64,000 nt of DNA, taken from positions 24,719 to 88,718 of the forward strand of contig SKCR01015020.1 of assembly GCA_019454045.1 (NCBI GenBank), in the 5' to 3' direction. A model generated the notes under the pieces. The model ran no database searches. It saw only the letters and a program-made list of their open reading frames with translations, and was not told the origin of the DNA. This document shows, piece after piece, positions 36,433-47,974 of this stretch. The DNA is from Zanthoxylum bungeanum (lineage: Eukaryota > Streptophyta > Magnoliopsida > Sapindales > Rutaceae). The translations under genes and the position numbers were made by a program. The number at the start of each line of letters is the position of its first letter. The stretch's first letter is position 1.

Positions 36433-38898
36433 TGAAGGGGTTTTTAGGGGCTGAATCCGGTAACGCAGCGGAAACACGGGAAAATCAAATTTTCCGATTT
36501 CAAAACTTTTTCTTGGATTAATTAAATAAACATATTTATTTAATTACCCAATAATAAAATTATGAAATAAAAATTCAATAAATCAAATTTATGTGAATTT
36601 ACCGAATTGCCCTTACACTTGGCATTTTGTTCATTTTAGTCCAAAATTGTTCAAATAAATTTTGGATGATTCTAAATCATTTCTAAGATGAATTTAACAT
36701 GTCCCAAATGTCAAAATACCAAAAGCAACAAAAATCCCAATTTTGAGTACCTTGGCCGAGAGCCTCCATTAGGGGGGGTTTGTGCATTTTGCATTTTCAT
36801 GGTTCAAAACACATCAAGGCAAAATCCAATCAACCCAATATTTTACATGCATCATATACACATCCAAATACACCATATAAATGAAAAGCCCCAAATTTTG
36901 AAGTGGTTTTAAACCCTAATTTTTCAATTTCTTCAATTGGACAAATTAGACCAAATTGGTTAAATCCAATACTTCAATCATGTTTCTTCCATACAAATCA
37001 AGTCTCAACACAATGAAATAACTATAGATCAAATCTATGTCATTTAAGAGTGGGTCAACAACTCTAGATTAGCAACAAGGTTCTAAAACCATAAAAGGAT
37101 GCTTATTACTACACTAGTAACAATCTTCCAACATCATACATGCATTACACCTTCATCAAACTTTCATCCATCAAAAGTACAGGAATAAAGAATGGAAAAA
37201 CTTAAGAACATCACAAGATGTTGCCAAGAACAAGAGGAAATTTTTTCTCTCTAATAGCAAGTTGGAAATACTTACATAAATCAAAGCTTTCTTTGATTTT
37301 TCCTTTTCTTTCTCTCTAGCTTCTTTTCTTTTTTTTAATGGAGTTTGATAAAGTGTATTAGGTTATTGAAACCCTAAAATAAATGAAACAATATATACTT
37401 GTCCACAAACTTGCTTTGGCCGAATTTGGCCTAAGAAAAAACAAGTTATATTAATTTCATTTCATTTGAATTTCATTTTGCCAAGTTGATAAAATGATCA
37501 TTACACTTTAATGATAATTTCAACTTAGTCAACAATGGCAACTTAGTCATTAAAACAAATATCTAAACCTTAAGATATTTATATTTTAATTAATTTAATC
37601 ATTTAACAATTAATTAATTAATTAATTAATTAAATACAAATATATTAAATATATGTATAATATTTACATTAAATATCAAATACATATATTCATTTATGAT
37701 ATTAGTCAAATATCTTAATTTGACAATTAATTAATGTGTATTTGAATTAATCAAGTATTAAAAGCAAATACACAAAAATTAAGGAAATGACTATCGGGTC
37801 CTTACACATGTATTTTGCGTTTAACCTTTAAACGACTTTATAAATAATCAATATTATTTATAATTGTTGCCCTAGTGCTCTACGAGTATATTTAATTATT
37901 GAGACTCTCTAGATTCAGGCATATCCGTCACGAAATCCAATTTCGTGTCCATAATCTATCCACCCGTAAATTATGACGATCACAGATAAACTCGCTGAAT
38001 CATACAGGTCGAGGTCATAGCAAATGTATAATTCCTCCGTCACAGGTATCCGGATAAATCCCAGAGATATAGATGTAAACGTCAAATCTCTATAGGGATT
38101 ATCCAGTCGATTATTCTATTAGCAATCTCTAAAAGAATGTTTAGAACTGGCTTCCAAACTGTACCACGGGCCCATGGTTTTATCTGATTGCTAATCATAT
38201 GGACTACCTATGCTCTGATACACAGAACTGACGGATCCTATCTCGATACTCATAGGACACCCTGAGGATCTATCTACACCCAACGAACATGCGAAGGTCT
38301 GATCTAAATAGATCGGTGACGTGACTGCCACTAAGTGTAGAAGATGTCTCATGTGCCCACAATGACATCTCAAGTCTAAGAATCACAAGTGCTACTTAAC
38401 CCGAGAAGATTCTTATTGACGTTGGTGTACCATCTATTAAGAATCTTCGGTGAGTCGTTCAGTGTTTATCCACCATAAACACCTACACGTCTATACGAGT
38501 CTCCCCAGACTCATGGTTCATTGGGATAAACCATCGGACCAAGTCTCGATATACGACATGTATTGGTATCAACGGATTTGACTAACCGACCCGTGTTAGT
38601 AAATCTTGACCAGGATCTATGTTTGATAATATACATTTAACAGTGACACTTCCCAATGTCAATTACAAACTAACTTTGTAACTGTGTACTGCATTATATA
38701 TTATCGGGCCTTTGTCTAATATATACATATCATTAAACCACATTTAGTTTCAATCTAATCGTAATCAGATCGAATACGTATATAAAAACAAGAGGTACAA
38801 CCATAAATAAGTAATATTATGGAAAAAATGGATTGTTCATATTCATTAATCAGACATAAATACGGTCCGGATTGGCGCTCTGAGTACCAACCCCAACA
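36433..38898 (-). repeat. CopD LTR flanked by PBS and PPT
   Basis: About 2466 bp; minus-strand start TGTTGGGGTTGGTACTCAGA and end CCCCTTCA. The PBS touches its 3' end and a PPT (AGTGGGAGAAAT, 38899-38912) touches its 5' end. It therefore has internal sequence on both sides instead of one. A related truncated copy lies at 56316-56745. It contains (TTAA)n at about 37606-37635. Confidence 0.75.
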
Positions 38899-39644
38899 AT
38901 TTCTCCCACTTGCTCTTGTGCCAATCCACGGTATCATATACACACCTCAATGTGTATCGTATACTCATGGCTCTCAAAAGCTCACCTCGCACTTAAGAGG
39001 TAGGCAACAAGAAGTAGGTCCGCTATGACATATTGAGTTTGTCAAACAAACTCCATCGTTTCCCATAGTCAGCATCATTCATATTTTGTAGAATCTAAAT
39101 TATACATTAATATGACACTGATGCTATATTTGTATTGTGCTACAGCTACTGAGTTGTCTAAGTATTTATGGATCAAATCCAATATACAATGAGGACAACT
39201 GCAAGCACAACACAATATAAAACTTCTAATTTATAAGGTCATTATGCAACTTCATAAGTGAATACTTCATAAGTTGCATCTAATTCCACTAAATAGTAGA
39301 ATTTTTCGTGACACTCCCACTGCATCTTTTGTGAGTCTTTATGACGTAGACTGTCTAACGTCATAATTAGTCTCAAAACTAATATGACCCTAATGGTTGC
39401 AGACTGTATTCTCCATGAATTAGAAACTCGTTCTTAATATCTCAAAGATCACAAAGAACGTGTTTCAAGATCCATCCTATGGTCTATAGGATATCAAAAT
39501 AACTCGTAACAATTACGATTAAATCGATATCTACACTCGCACATTATAAAGTATTTATTATGTCATCATCAAATGATACATAAGATTGATTAGACATTCT
39601 AATCAATATCTCATTCGAAAAAGGAATCATCCTTTACGAAAATA
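38899..39644 (-). other. CopD internal 3' remnant with polypurine tract
   Basis: Starts with the minus-strand PPT AGTGGGAGAAAT. No pol text could be read; probably the 3' untranslated part of a deleted element. Confidence 0.5.
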
Positions 39645-39678
39645 TATTGGCGCTCTGAGCACCAACCCCAACAATCCA
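39645..39678 (-). repeat. CopD second LTR terminus (short)
   Basis: TTGGCGCTCTGAGCACCAAC and CCCAACA match the outer end of the 36433-38898 LTR with one change. The rest of this LTR copy is absent. Confidence 0.6.
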
Positions 39679-41160
39679 CTCCAACCACATCTAAGTATAG
39701 GCGATTGGTTGTTCTTCAAAAGATTTATATGGTGGGGTAAAGTTCAAAAGATGTTGCAACAGAATTTTGAGGAACTCAGACACCTATGAACACAGACTTG
39801 TTATCTAAGAAGAAAATGTGTGGTCCTTCAAAAGATTTACATGGTGGGGTAAAGGCAAAACTTGGGTACAAAATAGAAAAAAAATATTAAGAGGTTATAG
39901 AACCTATTAGATACTAACTTAATAAAGGAAATGGAAAAAATAAGCTCTAGAACTCACCGATAGAACTTTAACGGAGTACTTTGTTATATTTGGATCAGCA
40001 TCCCTTTCTCGGGCACTTGCCTGCATGGAAAAGGTAAATCGATCACTGAATGCTCAAGTCAAATTAAGCAGAAAATAAAAAGGCAAATATTTTCAACAAG
40101 ACAATCTGACAATGACATGCATGGATGACAAGCTGAGAGGAGTAAGCAAAAATTACAGTCACACAGACTACAAGTCTCTGCTTGTGTGAGAACAAATCAA
40201 AAATTAAAATTCTAGAATTCAACACATGCATGACTTCAAATACTAAAGAAAGTTATATGATCTCGATTTCATATGATACATAAAGACCAAAAGTTTCTTA
40301 TTCAAAAACTTTCTTCATCCAAAAGAAAATTAAATTTTATTGACATTGGCATTTAAAGTGACAAGTTTATTTACTTTCGAGATCAATTATTCCTCCATTC
40401 TGAAAAAGCCACTTTGATCATTTTCAACCAGTTGATTATTGATAGAGGCAAAGATGTGAGGCCGAGACGATCAATAAATGAAAGGTTGAACATTCAAATG
40501 CAGGTAGGAATCACAATATCTGTTCTGGATTGTGAAATATCTCAATGAACAAATATTCTTTTCTCTGTCTTGTTATACAAAACCCAGGATATTTTGGACA
40601 TTCAACCTAGAAAAACAAGCACCAAAACCAAATATCGTGAGAAAACGTTACGGAAGCTAAAGTAGGCTAAAGAACATCAGAATTATGAAGTCGATCTAGT
40701 GAATTAATCGAACAGATCCCCCTCTCTCTCAAAAGCTAAACACGAATAAGGCATCAATAGCTCTCGACTCACGCCCTTCTCTCCCTTCTGAATCCTCACG
40801 GCACTTCACAAAAAAATCACAAAATAAATAACCAAAAAACCTAAACACTCATCACTCTCTCATCTCTCGGCACATTCAAACCCAATAAACCCTAAGCAAA
40901 GCCCAGCACTCACCATAAAAATAAAGAAGCAACCAAACAGTAAACAAAGAAACAACCATCAATAGGAGAAGCAACCGTGCAGTAAACAAGCAAAGCCCAG
41001 CCCTCACCATATAAAAAAAGGGAAAAAAAGAAGATGGATCAAGTTTACCTGAGATTTAGAGGGAGACCTGATGACGGAGAGTGAGATTGAGAGAGGGCGT
41101 GGTGAATTTGAGAGATTTAGGGATTTTGAGTGAGAGGGAAAACGAGTGACGGGGAAAATG
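39679..41160 (-). other. CACTA-2 internal region near its 5' end
   Basis: A phrase AAAAGATTTATATGGTGGGG is repeated about 107 bp later (39719 and 39826). The last part (about 41040-41160) matches the complement of the CACTA-1 leader. No transposase frame found. Confidence 0.5.
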
Positions 41161-41698
41161 AAATGTTTATTTAAGAAAACTTAGCGACATAATTTTATTT
41201 CAGTCGCAAAATAGAGACGGAAATAAAATTCCATCGCAATATTAACGAAGGAATATAGTATTCCGTCGTAATATTAGCGACGTAATTAGTATTCCGTCGT
41301 AAACCTTAGCGACAAAATATGAATTTTGTCGCAATCAATAGCGACGGAATACGAATTCCGTCGCAATATTTAGCGACAGAATACTAATTTCGTCGCTATA
41401 TAGAGACGGAACTTACTTCCGTCTCTATATATTTAGCGACGGAACGAAATTCTGTCGCTATTTAGAGACGGAATATTTCTTCCGTCGGTAATATTACGAC
41501 GGAATCTGTCGCTATTCCATCGCTGTTGTTCCCGTAATTTTATTCCTGCCACGATTAGTTAGGGAATTTTGTCCCATCGTTAAATTTCGTAGCTGTTGAT
41601 TTAATCCATTTCAATTCCGTCGCTATTCCGTTTCTAAAGTTTGAAACAGACTTTTCCGTCGCTACTTTCCGTCGCTAAATTTGTTTTTTCTTGTAGTG
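41161..41698. repeat. CACTA-2 right subterminal repeat array
   Basis: More than fifteen GCGACGGAAT-type words and complements. Reading inwards on the minus strand, it parallels CACTA-1 20356-20530 word for word, including AATTGAAATGGATTA. Confidence 0.85.
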
Positions 41699-41701
41699 AT
41701 T

Positions 41702-41963
41702 GACGGCTCAGATCATTTCATTATAATCTAATAGCTGAAAAAGAATCATTTCATTATAGAATCTCTATAAAATTGATAATTATAGTTTAACAAACAAATC
41801 AAATAACAAAATCGTTTACATTATAAAACATCTCTGAAAATATCAATTGTAGATTACCAAATAAATTAAATGAGAGAATTCTAAAATCTCTCTAAAAATG
41901 ATAATGGTAGATCATGCGATAAATTTTTTAACATTGTCCGCCGTAAGCACGGACAATATCTAG
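41702..41963 (+). mobile_element. Helitron-like 3' end
   Basis: TTGTCCG (41934-41940) and CGGACAA (41950-41956) form a 7-bp hairpin with a 9-base loop, followed after three bases by CTAG (41960-41963), the canonical Helitron terminus. The element extends left and was probably split by CACTA-2. The 5' TC end and Rep/helicase were not found. Confidence 0.55.
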
Positions 41964-42133
41964 TGTGTGTGTGTATATATATTAAATTGTATTGCAAGTT
42001 TATTTGATGTTTATATATGCACTGAAATGCAATCTCTTAGATTAGTTTTGTAATGAGGATTAAAACTTTATAAATCAGTTGTTAATAATAAGATATTGAT
42101 TCGATTGCATTTATTTATAAGAACAATTTTTAA

Positions 42134-43302
42134 AAAGGGCAAAATTAGCCTTTTTTTTTTTTGTAATTTGTCAAAATGAGCCACAATATAGCGTTTTGTC
42201 AAAATAGCCATTTTCTCCGAACAATACTTCAGAGAATTCAGATTCTCTGAAATCTACACCAAAATTCTTTTTTTTTTAAAGAAAATTTTTTTATTTGAAA
42301 CTTCGGATATTCGAAGTTATGACAGATATCCGAAGTTCTTCGGAGATACGAAGTTGTTACTTCGGATCTCCAAAGTTTTAAAAAACTATATAAGGGTGAG
42401 TCTCCGAAGTGAACATAATACGATAAAACATATCTGAATTAGTTTGTAGGCCATATAATTTAGAGGAGGGTCATACGAGGATCGATGAGCGACAGAATGT
42501 AATGGATGATCGGTATAAGAGAATGGAACAGAATCGAAAGAAAGGAATGAAACGGTCATTAGATGAAGTATTATAATTTTTGAAGAGGATGTCAACTTAG
42601 AGAGATACTGAGCCTGATGATGTATTAACTGACATTGATTTTGATGACATGTAGTTATTTTATATATTATAATATTTTTATTTTGATGTATAGTTAACTA
42701 TTTGTCTCCAAGGGATGTGACTTGGTGTTGTAGGGCTCAGAATCTCACCTTAAGGTCCTGGGTTCGAATTCAAGGAATGTGTTTTTTGTAAGAGCCTGGG
42801 ATAGCGAGAGGTATTACCTGCTTCGCTTAAGCGCGGAAGGGGTGGTTTGATGATGCAGTTTCCAAGTATACAAAAAAAAATTATATAGTTAACTGTTTTG
42901 ATATATAATTAATTATTCGATGTATAGTTAACTATTATATATATATATATATAATATAATATAATATAATATAATATAATATTTTTTACATATAAGTCTA
43001 AAAAAAAGGAATTTAGTAAAATTAGTTTGAAAAACAAATCATCAATAAATAAAATTTATTTTATTGAAAAAACTAGCCAAACTAACTTCGAATCTCTGAA
43101 GAACTCGAAGAACTTGTGATATAACTTCGGATATCCGAAATTTCAAAAAAAAAAAAAAAAGAACTTCGGTGTAGACTTCGGAGAATTTGGATTCTCTGAA
43201 GTCTACTTAAGAGAAAATAGCTATTTTGGCAAAGCCTAGACATTATGGCTCATTTCGGTAAATTGCAAAGATTTTTTAGGCTAGTTTTGTTAAATTCCCT
43301 TT
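42134..43302. mobile_element. Non-autonomous MULE-like element with about 190-bp terminal inverted repeats
   Basis: The left arm (AAAGGGCAAAATTAGCC, then CAAAATGAGCCACAATAT, CAAAATAGCCATTTTCTC, AGATTCTCTGAAATCTAC) is mirrored by the right arm read backwards (43100-43302). Long inverted repeats without transposase are typical of Mutator-like derivatives. A 9-bp target duplication could not be resolved in the A-rich flanks. The centre holds a SINE and short frames of no known family. Confidence 0.65.
42700..42883 (+). mobile_element. tRNA-related SINE
   Basis: About 184 bp flanked by TATAGTTAACT on both sides (42689-42699; 42884-42894). It has a B-box GGTTCGAATTC at 42761-42771, an A-box-like TGTGACTTGGT at 42716-42726 and an A-rich tail. 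Box spacing suits an internal Pol III promoter. The flanking word also occurs a third time near 42918, so the duplication is slightly less certain. Confidence 0.75.
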
Positions 43303-44848
43303 AAAAAAAAACTCACCAAATATTATTTAATTGCTCAATTGAAAAGTCACATCATCAAAATTGGTTTCAAAAGGGAAATAGTTTGAAAATTTTCAAATGA
43401 GATTTTACTTCTCACTCTTTAATATTGAATAATGATTTATCTCTCTTCGAATATTATTATATAATATTTTAACTCTCTTATATTATTTATAACCGTGATG
43501 ATTAGAGTTACTAATAACAATTTAAAATGGGCCCTTTTCAATTTAGTTAAAATAATATAGATTTATTTATATATTATCTCTTCTATTAATATTATATAAT
43601 TTTTTAATCACATTATCATCAATACTTGTAATTTTTTATATATTAAAATCATATAAGTAAAGTAAGCCCCTTTAATTTGATTAAGACAATAATATAACCT
43701 TATTTGTATTTAATGAGTATTTTAGAAGATGACTTATTTTTTAACTCTTCAAATTGCTATATAGACAATCAAATAAATATTTAAAGAGTGAAATTAGATA
43801 AGTATTTTAGAGTTACTCTAACATCATATTATTGTATTAATTAATATAATTAATATTTTATTTATAAGTATATGTTATCTATTTATTTAGACTTATTATA
43901 TAATAAACTACCAAAAATAACACTTAGAGGAATCAATTTAATTGATATATGATATCATGTTATTCTTAAATATTTTCAGTTATAGGATTATCAATACTAT
44001 GACGTTGATATATCCATAGTAGATTATCATGCGTTATGTATGCTCTTTTGTGAAGAGATGTAGTTAATCTCATAGGTTATTAGTGAAAGAGATTCTCTTA
44101 TTCTATATAATACATGGATACTTGCGGGAGAATAAGTACATTGAAATGGCCCATATGAGAACTCATATGGAGTATTATCCATGTGTTTATGAAAGTTCTA
44201 TAAGTAACAATGGTATGATTGATCATTTGACTTGAAATCTTCATGATATCTTATGTATGATGGATCATATATATGCTTTGACGCTACACTTCCATCGTCT
44301 GTATAGAGATTGTATGATTAAGAAGTATATGAAGGTTGTGATGAATCAATTAATGATTTGTTACTCTAATTAACTCTAGATAATTAGAGAGTATATTCGA
44401 GTTGTGTGCATTAGCACAAATATAGTTGGCCGGATCCAAAACAGACCGAATCTTTCACATATTTGGAAAAAAAAATAACCCATTAATTTTAGTCGAGACC
44501 TCATACTTACATGAAAGAGAAAGAAAATGGTTTATTACGAAACTTATAGATGATTCTTAATACATAGTTTTTATTATCTGTGATTTTTCATATAAGGTCG
44601 AAGTCCATGTCCCATTTTTTATAGAACCTGGACTCCATCCCATCCCACTTAAAACACATGAGGTCGAAAACTTGTGCTTTCCTAGAATTTCAGGAAATAT
44701 GCTTATTTGAGAATCGAAAACTAGTATCAGAATCGTAATGAAAAATGACAACTCAAATAAAACAAAAAGAAGGATTGTCCAAGTAAAATAAAAACTTCTA
44801 AAATGATCCAAATATGATAGAACATATTTATAAAGATTCTTTTAATCC
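43303..44848. other. AT-rich spacer, nothing recognised
   Basis: No frames, termini or repeats that I can assign. A palindrome CATATGAGAACTCATATG lies at about 44153. The sequence has the look of decayed repeats. Confidence 0.4.
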
Positions 44849-44853
44849 AAAGT

Positions 44854-45793
44854 TGTTGATGGTGATTTTTGTGACTAAGGTGTTTGAACAGTTCGGAAAG
44901 GGCAGAGAGAGAATTTCCCTTTTTTGGAGGATTAGATGTTCAGAGGTATTGGACAGTCCTCAGCCAGTGAGAGGGTCTGGACACAGTTTCCCAGATTTTT
45001 CCAACCAGAGGACATAATGTGATATGAATATCAGAGACCAACCACTTCAGAGCCGAGACTGACCACTGCAGCCCCGATAGATCGTTTTAGCTCTATCTTT
45101 CTTCTTGGATCGGGATGATGAGTTCAGATACGTTTGGTCGGGTCGGGAGTTGTTTGGGTAGTTCAGCAGATCTTCTTGTCGATCTCTTGAAGATCAATGT
45201 GTGACTAGGGTAGTTTGGACTTTTTCCTCTGACATACACCACTGTTTGGGAGCTCTTTACAGGCTGGCTTCATTACATTGCTTATGGCAATGGAGAAAAC
45301 AGGTTGATGTGACAAGCCATCAGGTGGCAGGTTTGCTTTCGGTGAAGACAGTCTCAGGGCAGAGAGCCCATCTGTCAGCCAGAGATTCTCGTGGGTGACG
45401 TCATGGAAGCATGGGAATAGTGTTGTAATTCTCCTAGTATATAAAAGAAAGTTAGTTTCATTTGTAGGGACGACCAAATTTGTAAACGGAAAGAGCACTA
45501 CTTGTAAAAACTCAGAAGAACAACCATCTCGGTTTCCTTAGACCTTCCTTGAAAACAGGTCGGCCGAGCTCGGCTTAGTAATAAAAGCAACACCCCACTC
45601 TGTGCCCGTGGACGTAGGCTGTGACTTGCTCCGTCGAACCACGTTAAACTCTATTTGTCAATTTTGTGTTCATTTTGCCTTTTGCTACATTTGCTTTTGG
45701 TCTCCCAAAACTAAACAAATTCAAAGTTGAAGGAGGATCATATCGGGAGAGTTATCTCGAAACTGCCCCTGGCACGAAAATCACTCGTCAACA
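44854..45793 (+). repeat. GyC 5' LTR
   Basis: 940 bp, matching 52806-53741 throughout. Promoter signals: TGACGTCA at 45396-45403, TATATAAAAG at 45438-45447. AATAAAAGC near 45580 may be the polyadenylation signal. Confidence 0.92.
45396..45447 (+). promoter_or_regulatory. GyC LTR core promoter with TGACGTCA bZIP-type site
   Basis: A perfect TGACGTCA palindrome sits about 35 bp upstream of TATATAAAAG. Both are kept in the 3' LTR (53345-53352 and 53387-53396). TGACG words bind TGA-class bZIP factors in plants; activity here is inferred. Confidence 0.55.
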
Positions 45794-45795
45794 GT

Positions 45796-45813
45796 TGGCG
45801 CCGTATGTGGGGA
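45796..45813 (+). other. GyC primer-binding site
   Basis: TGGCGCCGTATGTGGGGA starts three bases after the LTR end GTCAACA. This TGGCGCCGT style is common in plant gypsy elements. Confidence 0.8.
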
Positions 45814-46035
45814 AAGAACAAAAAGCAACTTGCGTAGTAAGACGATGGCTGATGAATGGTAATTATATCACTATTTCCCACTCATTTAACCTAATATTTT
45901 GTATAGTTTCTTGAGTTTTGTGAATATTTTGATGTGTTTTGTGTTATTTTGTAGATAAATAAAGTTTCAGGACACTCTGGAGGTGATTTGGGCCAAAACA
46001 GTGAAAATTGGACGAAAATGGCAAAATGGTCATTT

Positions 46036-46075
46036 CGCGCGTCGCGACGCGCAAGCCTTTGGCGTCGCGACGCCT
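46036..46075. repeat. GCGTCGCGACGC palindromes
   Basis: Two CG palindromes, CGCGTCGCGACGCG and GGCGTCGCGACGCC, lie 12 bases apart, and a decayed copy (GGCGTCGTGACGCC) is at about 46571. Similar words occur at 63008-63020 and 63345-63352. Confidence 0.8.
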
Positions 46076-46099
46076 AACATGTGCCGAACAGTGCTAACG

Positions 46100-46565
46100 T
46101 GCGCCGGGTCTACAAGTCAGAATCTGAGAAGTTTGACTTTGCTAACGTGCACCGTGCCACGTGTCACCATCACAACCAATCTGCTAACGTGCGCCGTGCC
46201 ACATGTCATCATCCTACGGTGCCGACAGTCACCATCACCACGTGTCGCCACGTGTCACTCTACCTGTCAGCCACATCATCGTCCACATCACCAGTTGACC
46301 GAGTCAAAATGCCACGTCATCATCAACCAATCACAGCGTGCCACGTGTCGCAATTCTATGGTGCCGACAGTCACTTTGCCACGTGTCGCCACGTCAGCAT
46401 CAATTATTGGCTCACTTATCCTAAATCGACACGTGGCGGATAAGAATATGAGCTGACCAATCAGAAGCCACCACGTGTCGTAATAATTGAGATCCCAACC
46501 ACCTTGCCACGTGTCACCTTATCCAGAATCTGAGCCGACGAACCAGAGCGTGCCACGTCGACAAT
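46100..46565. promoter_or_regulatory. G-box (CCACGTGTC) array
   Basis: At least eight exact or near CCACGTGTC words, in both orientations, in about 470 bp (for example 46157, 46238, 46248, 46338, 46380, 46432, 46472, 46506). The core CACGTG/ACGTGTC is the classical plant bZIP/bHLH G-box and ABA-response type site. The words sit in repeated phrases such as GCTAACGTGCGCCGTGCCAC. Confidence 0.75.
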
Positions 46566-46894
46566 CACCGGCGTCGTGACGCCAGACCCTTACTGACGCC
46601 TATAAATTCAGCGCGATTTCAGAATTCAAAGCATGCCTTCCTTGAGTTTTGTTAGGACTCTAAGGATTGCATCTTGTGTGATTTAGTTTTTGTAATTTTA
46701 ATTTAGCATTTTTATTTTTAGTATTTTTAATTATGCACTTTTACTTTTTGTAATAAAATTTTATTTAATTTTTTTACTTTATGTTTTGTAGTTAATTTAC
46801 CGCTGGGGGTAAAAGGTGAAACATTTAATATATTATCTAGGTAAATCTCATTTAATTATAATTTAAAATTATAATTTAACCGGATTAATTAATG

Positions 46895-47040
46895 GCAGAC
46901 TTTATTACCGCCTATGTGGTCGGTCTAAATATAAATTACTTTACCGCCTATATGGTTGGTCTTTATGTGACAGATAATTACCGCCTATATGGCTGGTGTA
47001 ATTGGACTAAATTGATTACCGCCTATATGGCTGGTTTTAA
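46895..47040 (+). repeat. ATTACCGCCTATATGGCTGGT repeats
   Basis: Four copies of TACCGCCTATATGGCTGGT spaced about 35-40 bp. Complementary copies occur near 57025 and 57105 in the minus-strand LTR fragment. Confidence 0.85.
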
Positions 47041-47974
47041 ATGTTTAACATTATTAATTCCTGAGAAAGTATAACAGAAAATAATTTATATATTATAATA
47101 AGTGAGATTCCTAGATAAGAAATATTAAATGTGAATCCTCTAACCCCAACATTTTATTTTATTCTAGGGAAGTGATGAAACACAATATTACTAGGCTTAA
47201 TAATTGATTTAATTATTTATTGGGTAATTCTTTAGTTTGTTTATTGAGTCTTAAGCTTAATGCTTCTTGTTGTCTGATCACCAATAAGATTGATGTGGTA
47301 AACTTAAAATGAACTAGACATAGAGATTTTAGGTTTCGGCCTTAGATTCAATAGCCCACGATCTTCCTTGAAGATAGATAACCCTTTAATAGATTTCCTT
47401 ACAGGATAGACATATACCTGTCGGGCGGGCGTAGCCATAATTGGAAATTAATCTTAATGAATCCAGGTAATTTGGTTGACATAGACATATGGTTCAATTG
47501 AGTTATACTGGGTATTTGCGTCTGACCATCGACATAGGCTTTTGCATATTTTTGTGTTCCAGGTTAGCAAGCTGATTTATTACACATAAATAAGAGAATC
47601 AATTCATCTTTATAATAATATTGTGTGGAGTCACGACCCTAGATCTTTGAGTCTTTTCTTTTATTTTCCTTAATATTTTCTTTTGAGTCTTTTTTTTTTA
47701 TTTTAATTAGCAAATTCACATTCAACCAACCAAAAGCAATCAAACAATCATTCTCTTCTCCCTATAATTAGATACATGTAAATAAATAGTATCAATATTT
47801 AATAACAACAGTAGGAATTAAGTCCTCGTGGGATCGATATATTTATACTACTTGAATGATACGTGCGCTTGCGTTATACGCGTGTTTTACGCCGGTCAAT
47901 GGCGGAAGGCAGAAGCTATGGGTCGTTGGAGAGTTAAGCGGCATAGTGGTTTGGAAGAATGAAGGAAAGACATG

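Larger units (their letters stand above)
34733..41698 (-). mobile_element. CACTA-2: non-autonomous CACTA transposon carrying CopD sequences
   Basis: Ends are CACTATAAGAAAA (left) and TTTTTTCTTGTAGTG (right). The target duplication ATT is perfect (34730-34732; 41699-41701). Both termini have subterminal GCGACGGAA / CCGTCGC arrays. The leader-like stretch near 41050-41160 is the complement of the CACTA-1 5' region, so CACTA-2 is oriented minus. No transposase gene is recognisable. Most of its 7 kb consists of copia CopD fragments. Confidence 0.88.
45860..47897 (+). mobile_element. Athila-like solo LTR inside GyC
   Basis: A 2038-bp insert flanked by AATGG (45855-45859; 47898-47902). It has no coding domain, and its end (CGTGCGCTTGCGTTATACGC near 47861) resembles the 3' ends of Athila-type gypsy LTRs. 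Termini TA and TC depart from TG and CA, probably by mutation. The part at 46800-47045 is related to the minus-strand sequence at about 57000-57240. Confidence 0.65.
45846..47974 (+). pseudogene. GyC short leader/gag frame split by a solo LTR
   Basis: ATG at 45845-45847 begins MADE, and after removal of the 2038-bp insert and one AATGG copy the frame continues WRKAEAMGRW from 47898 to a stop near 47972. The product is about 24 residues and resembles nothing. It may be the very start of a lost gag. I use it mainly as support that the insertion boundaries are right. Confidence 0.4.

Noticed and set aside
42421..42655. Possible captured gene fragment in the MULE-like element
   Set aside because: Short frames with no recognisable family on either strand.
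42716..42771. Functional tRNA gene suggested by A and B boxes
   Set aside because: No cloverleaf and no anticodon arm can be formed; the tail and flanking duplications fit a SINE.
45983..46456. 157- and 120-codon frames over the G-box array
   Set aside because: Low-complexity text from repeated CCACGTGTC words inside a solo LTR; no domain and no codon pattern.
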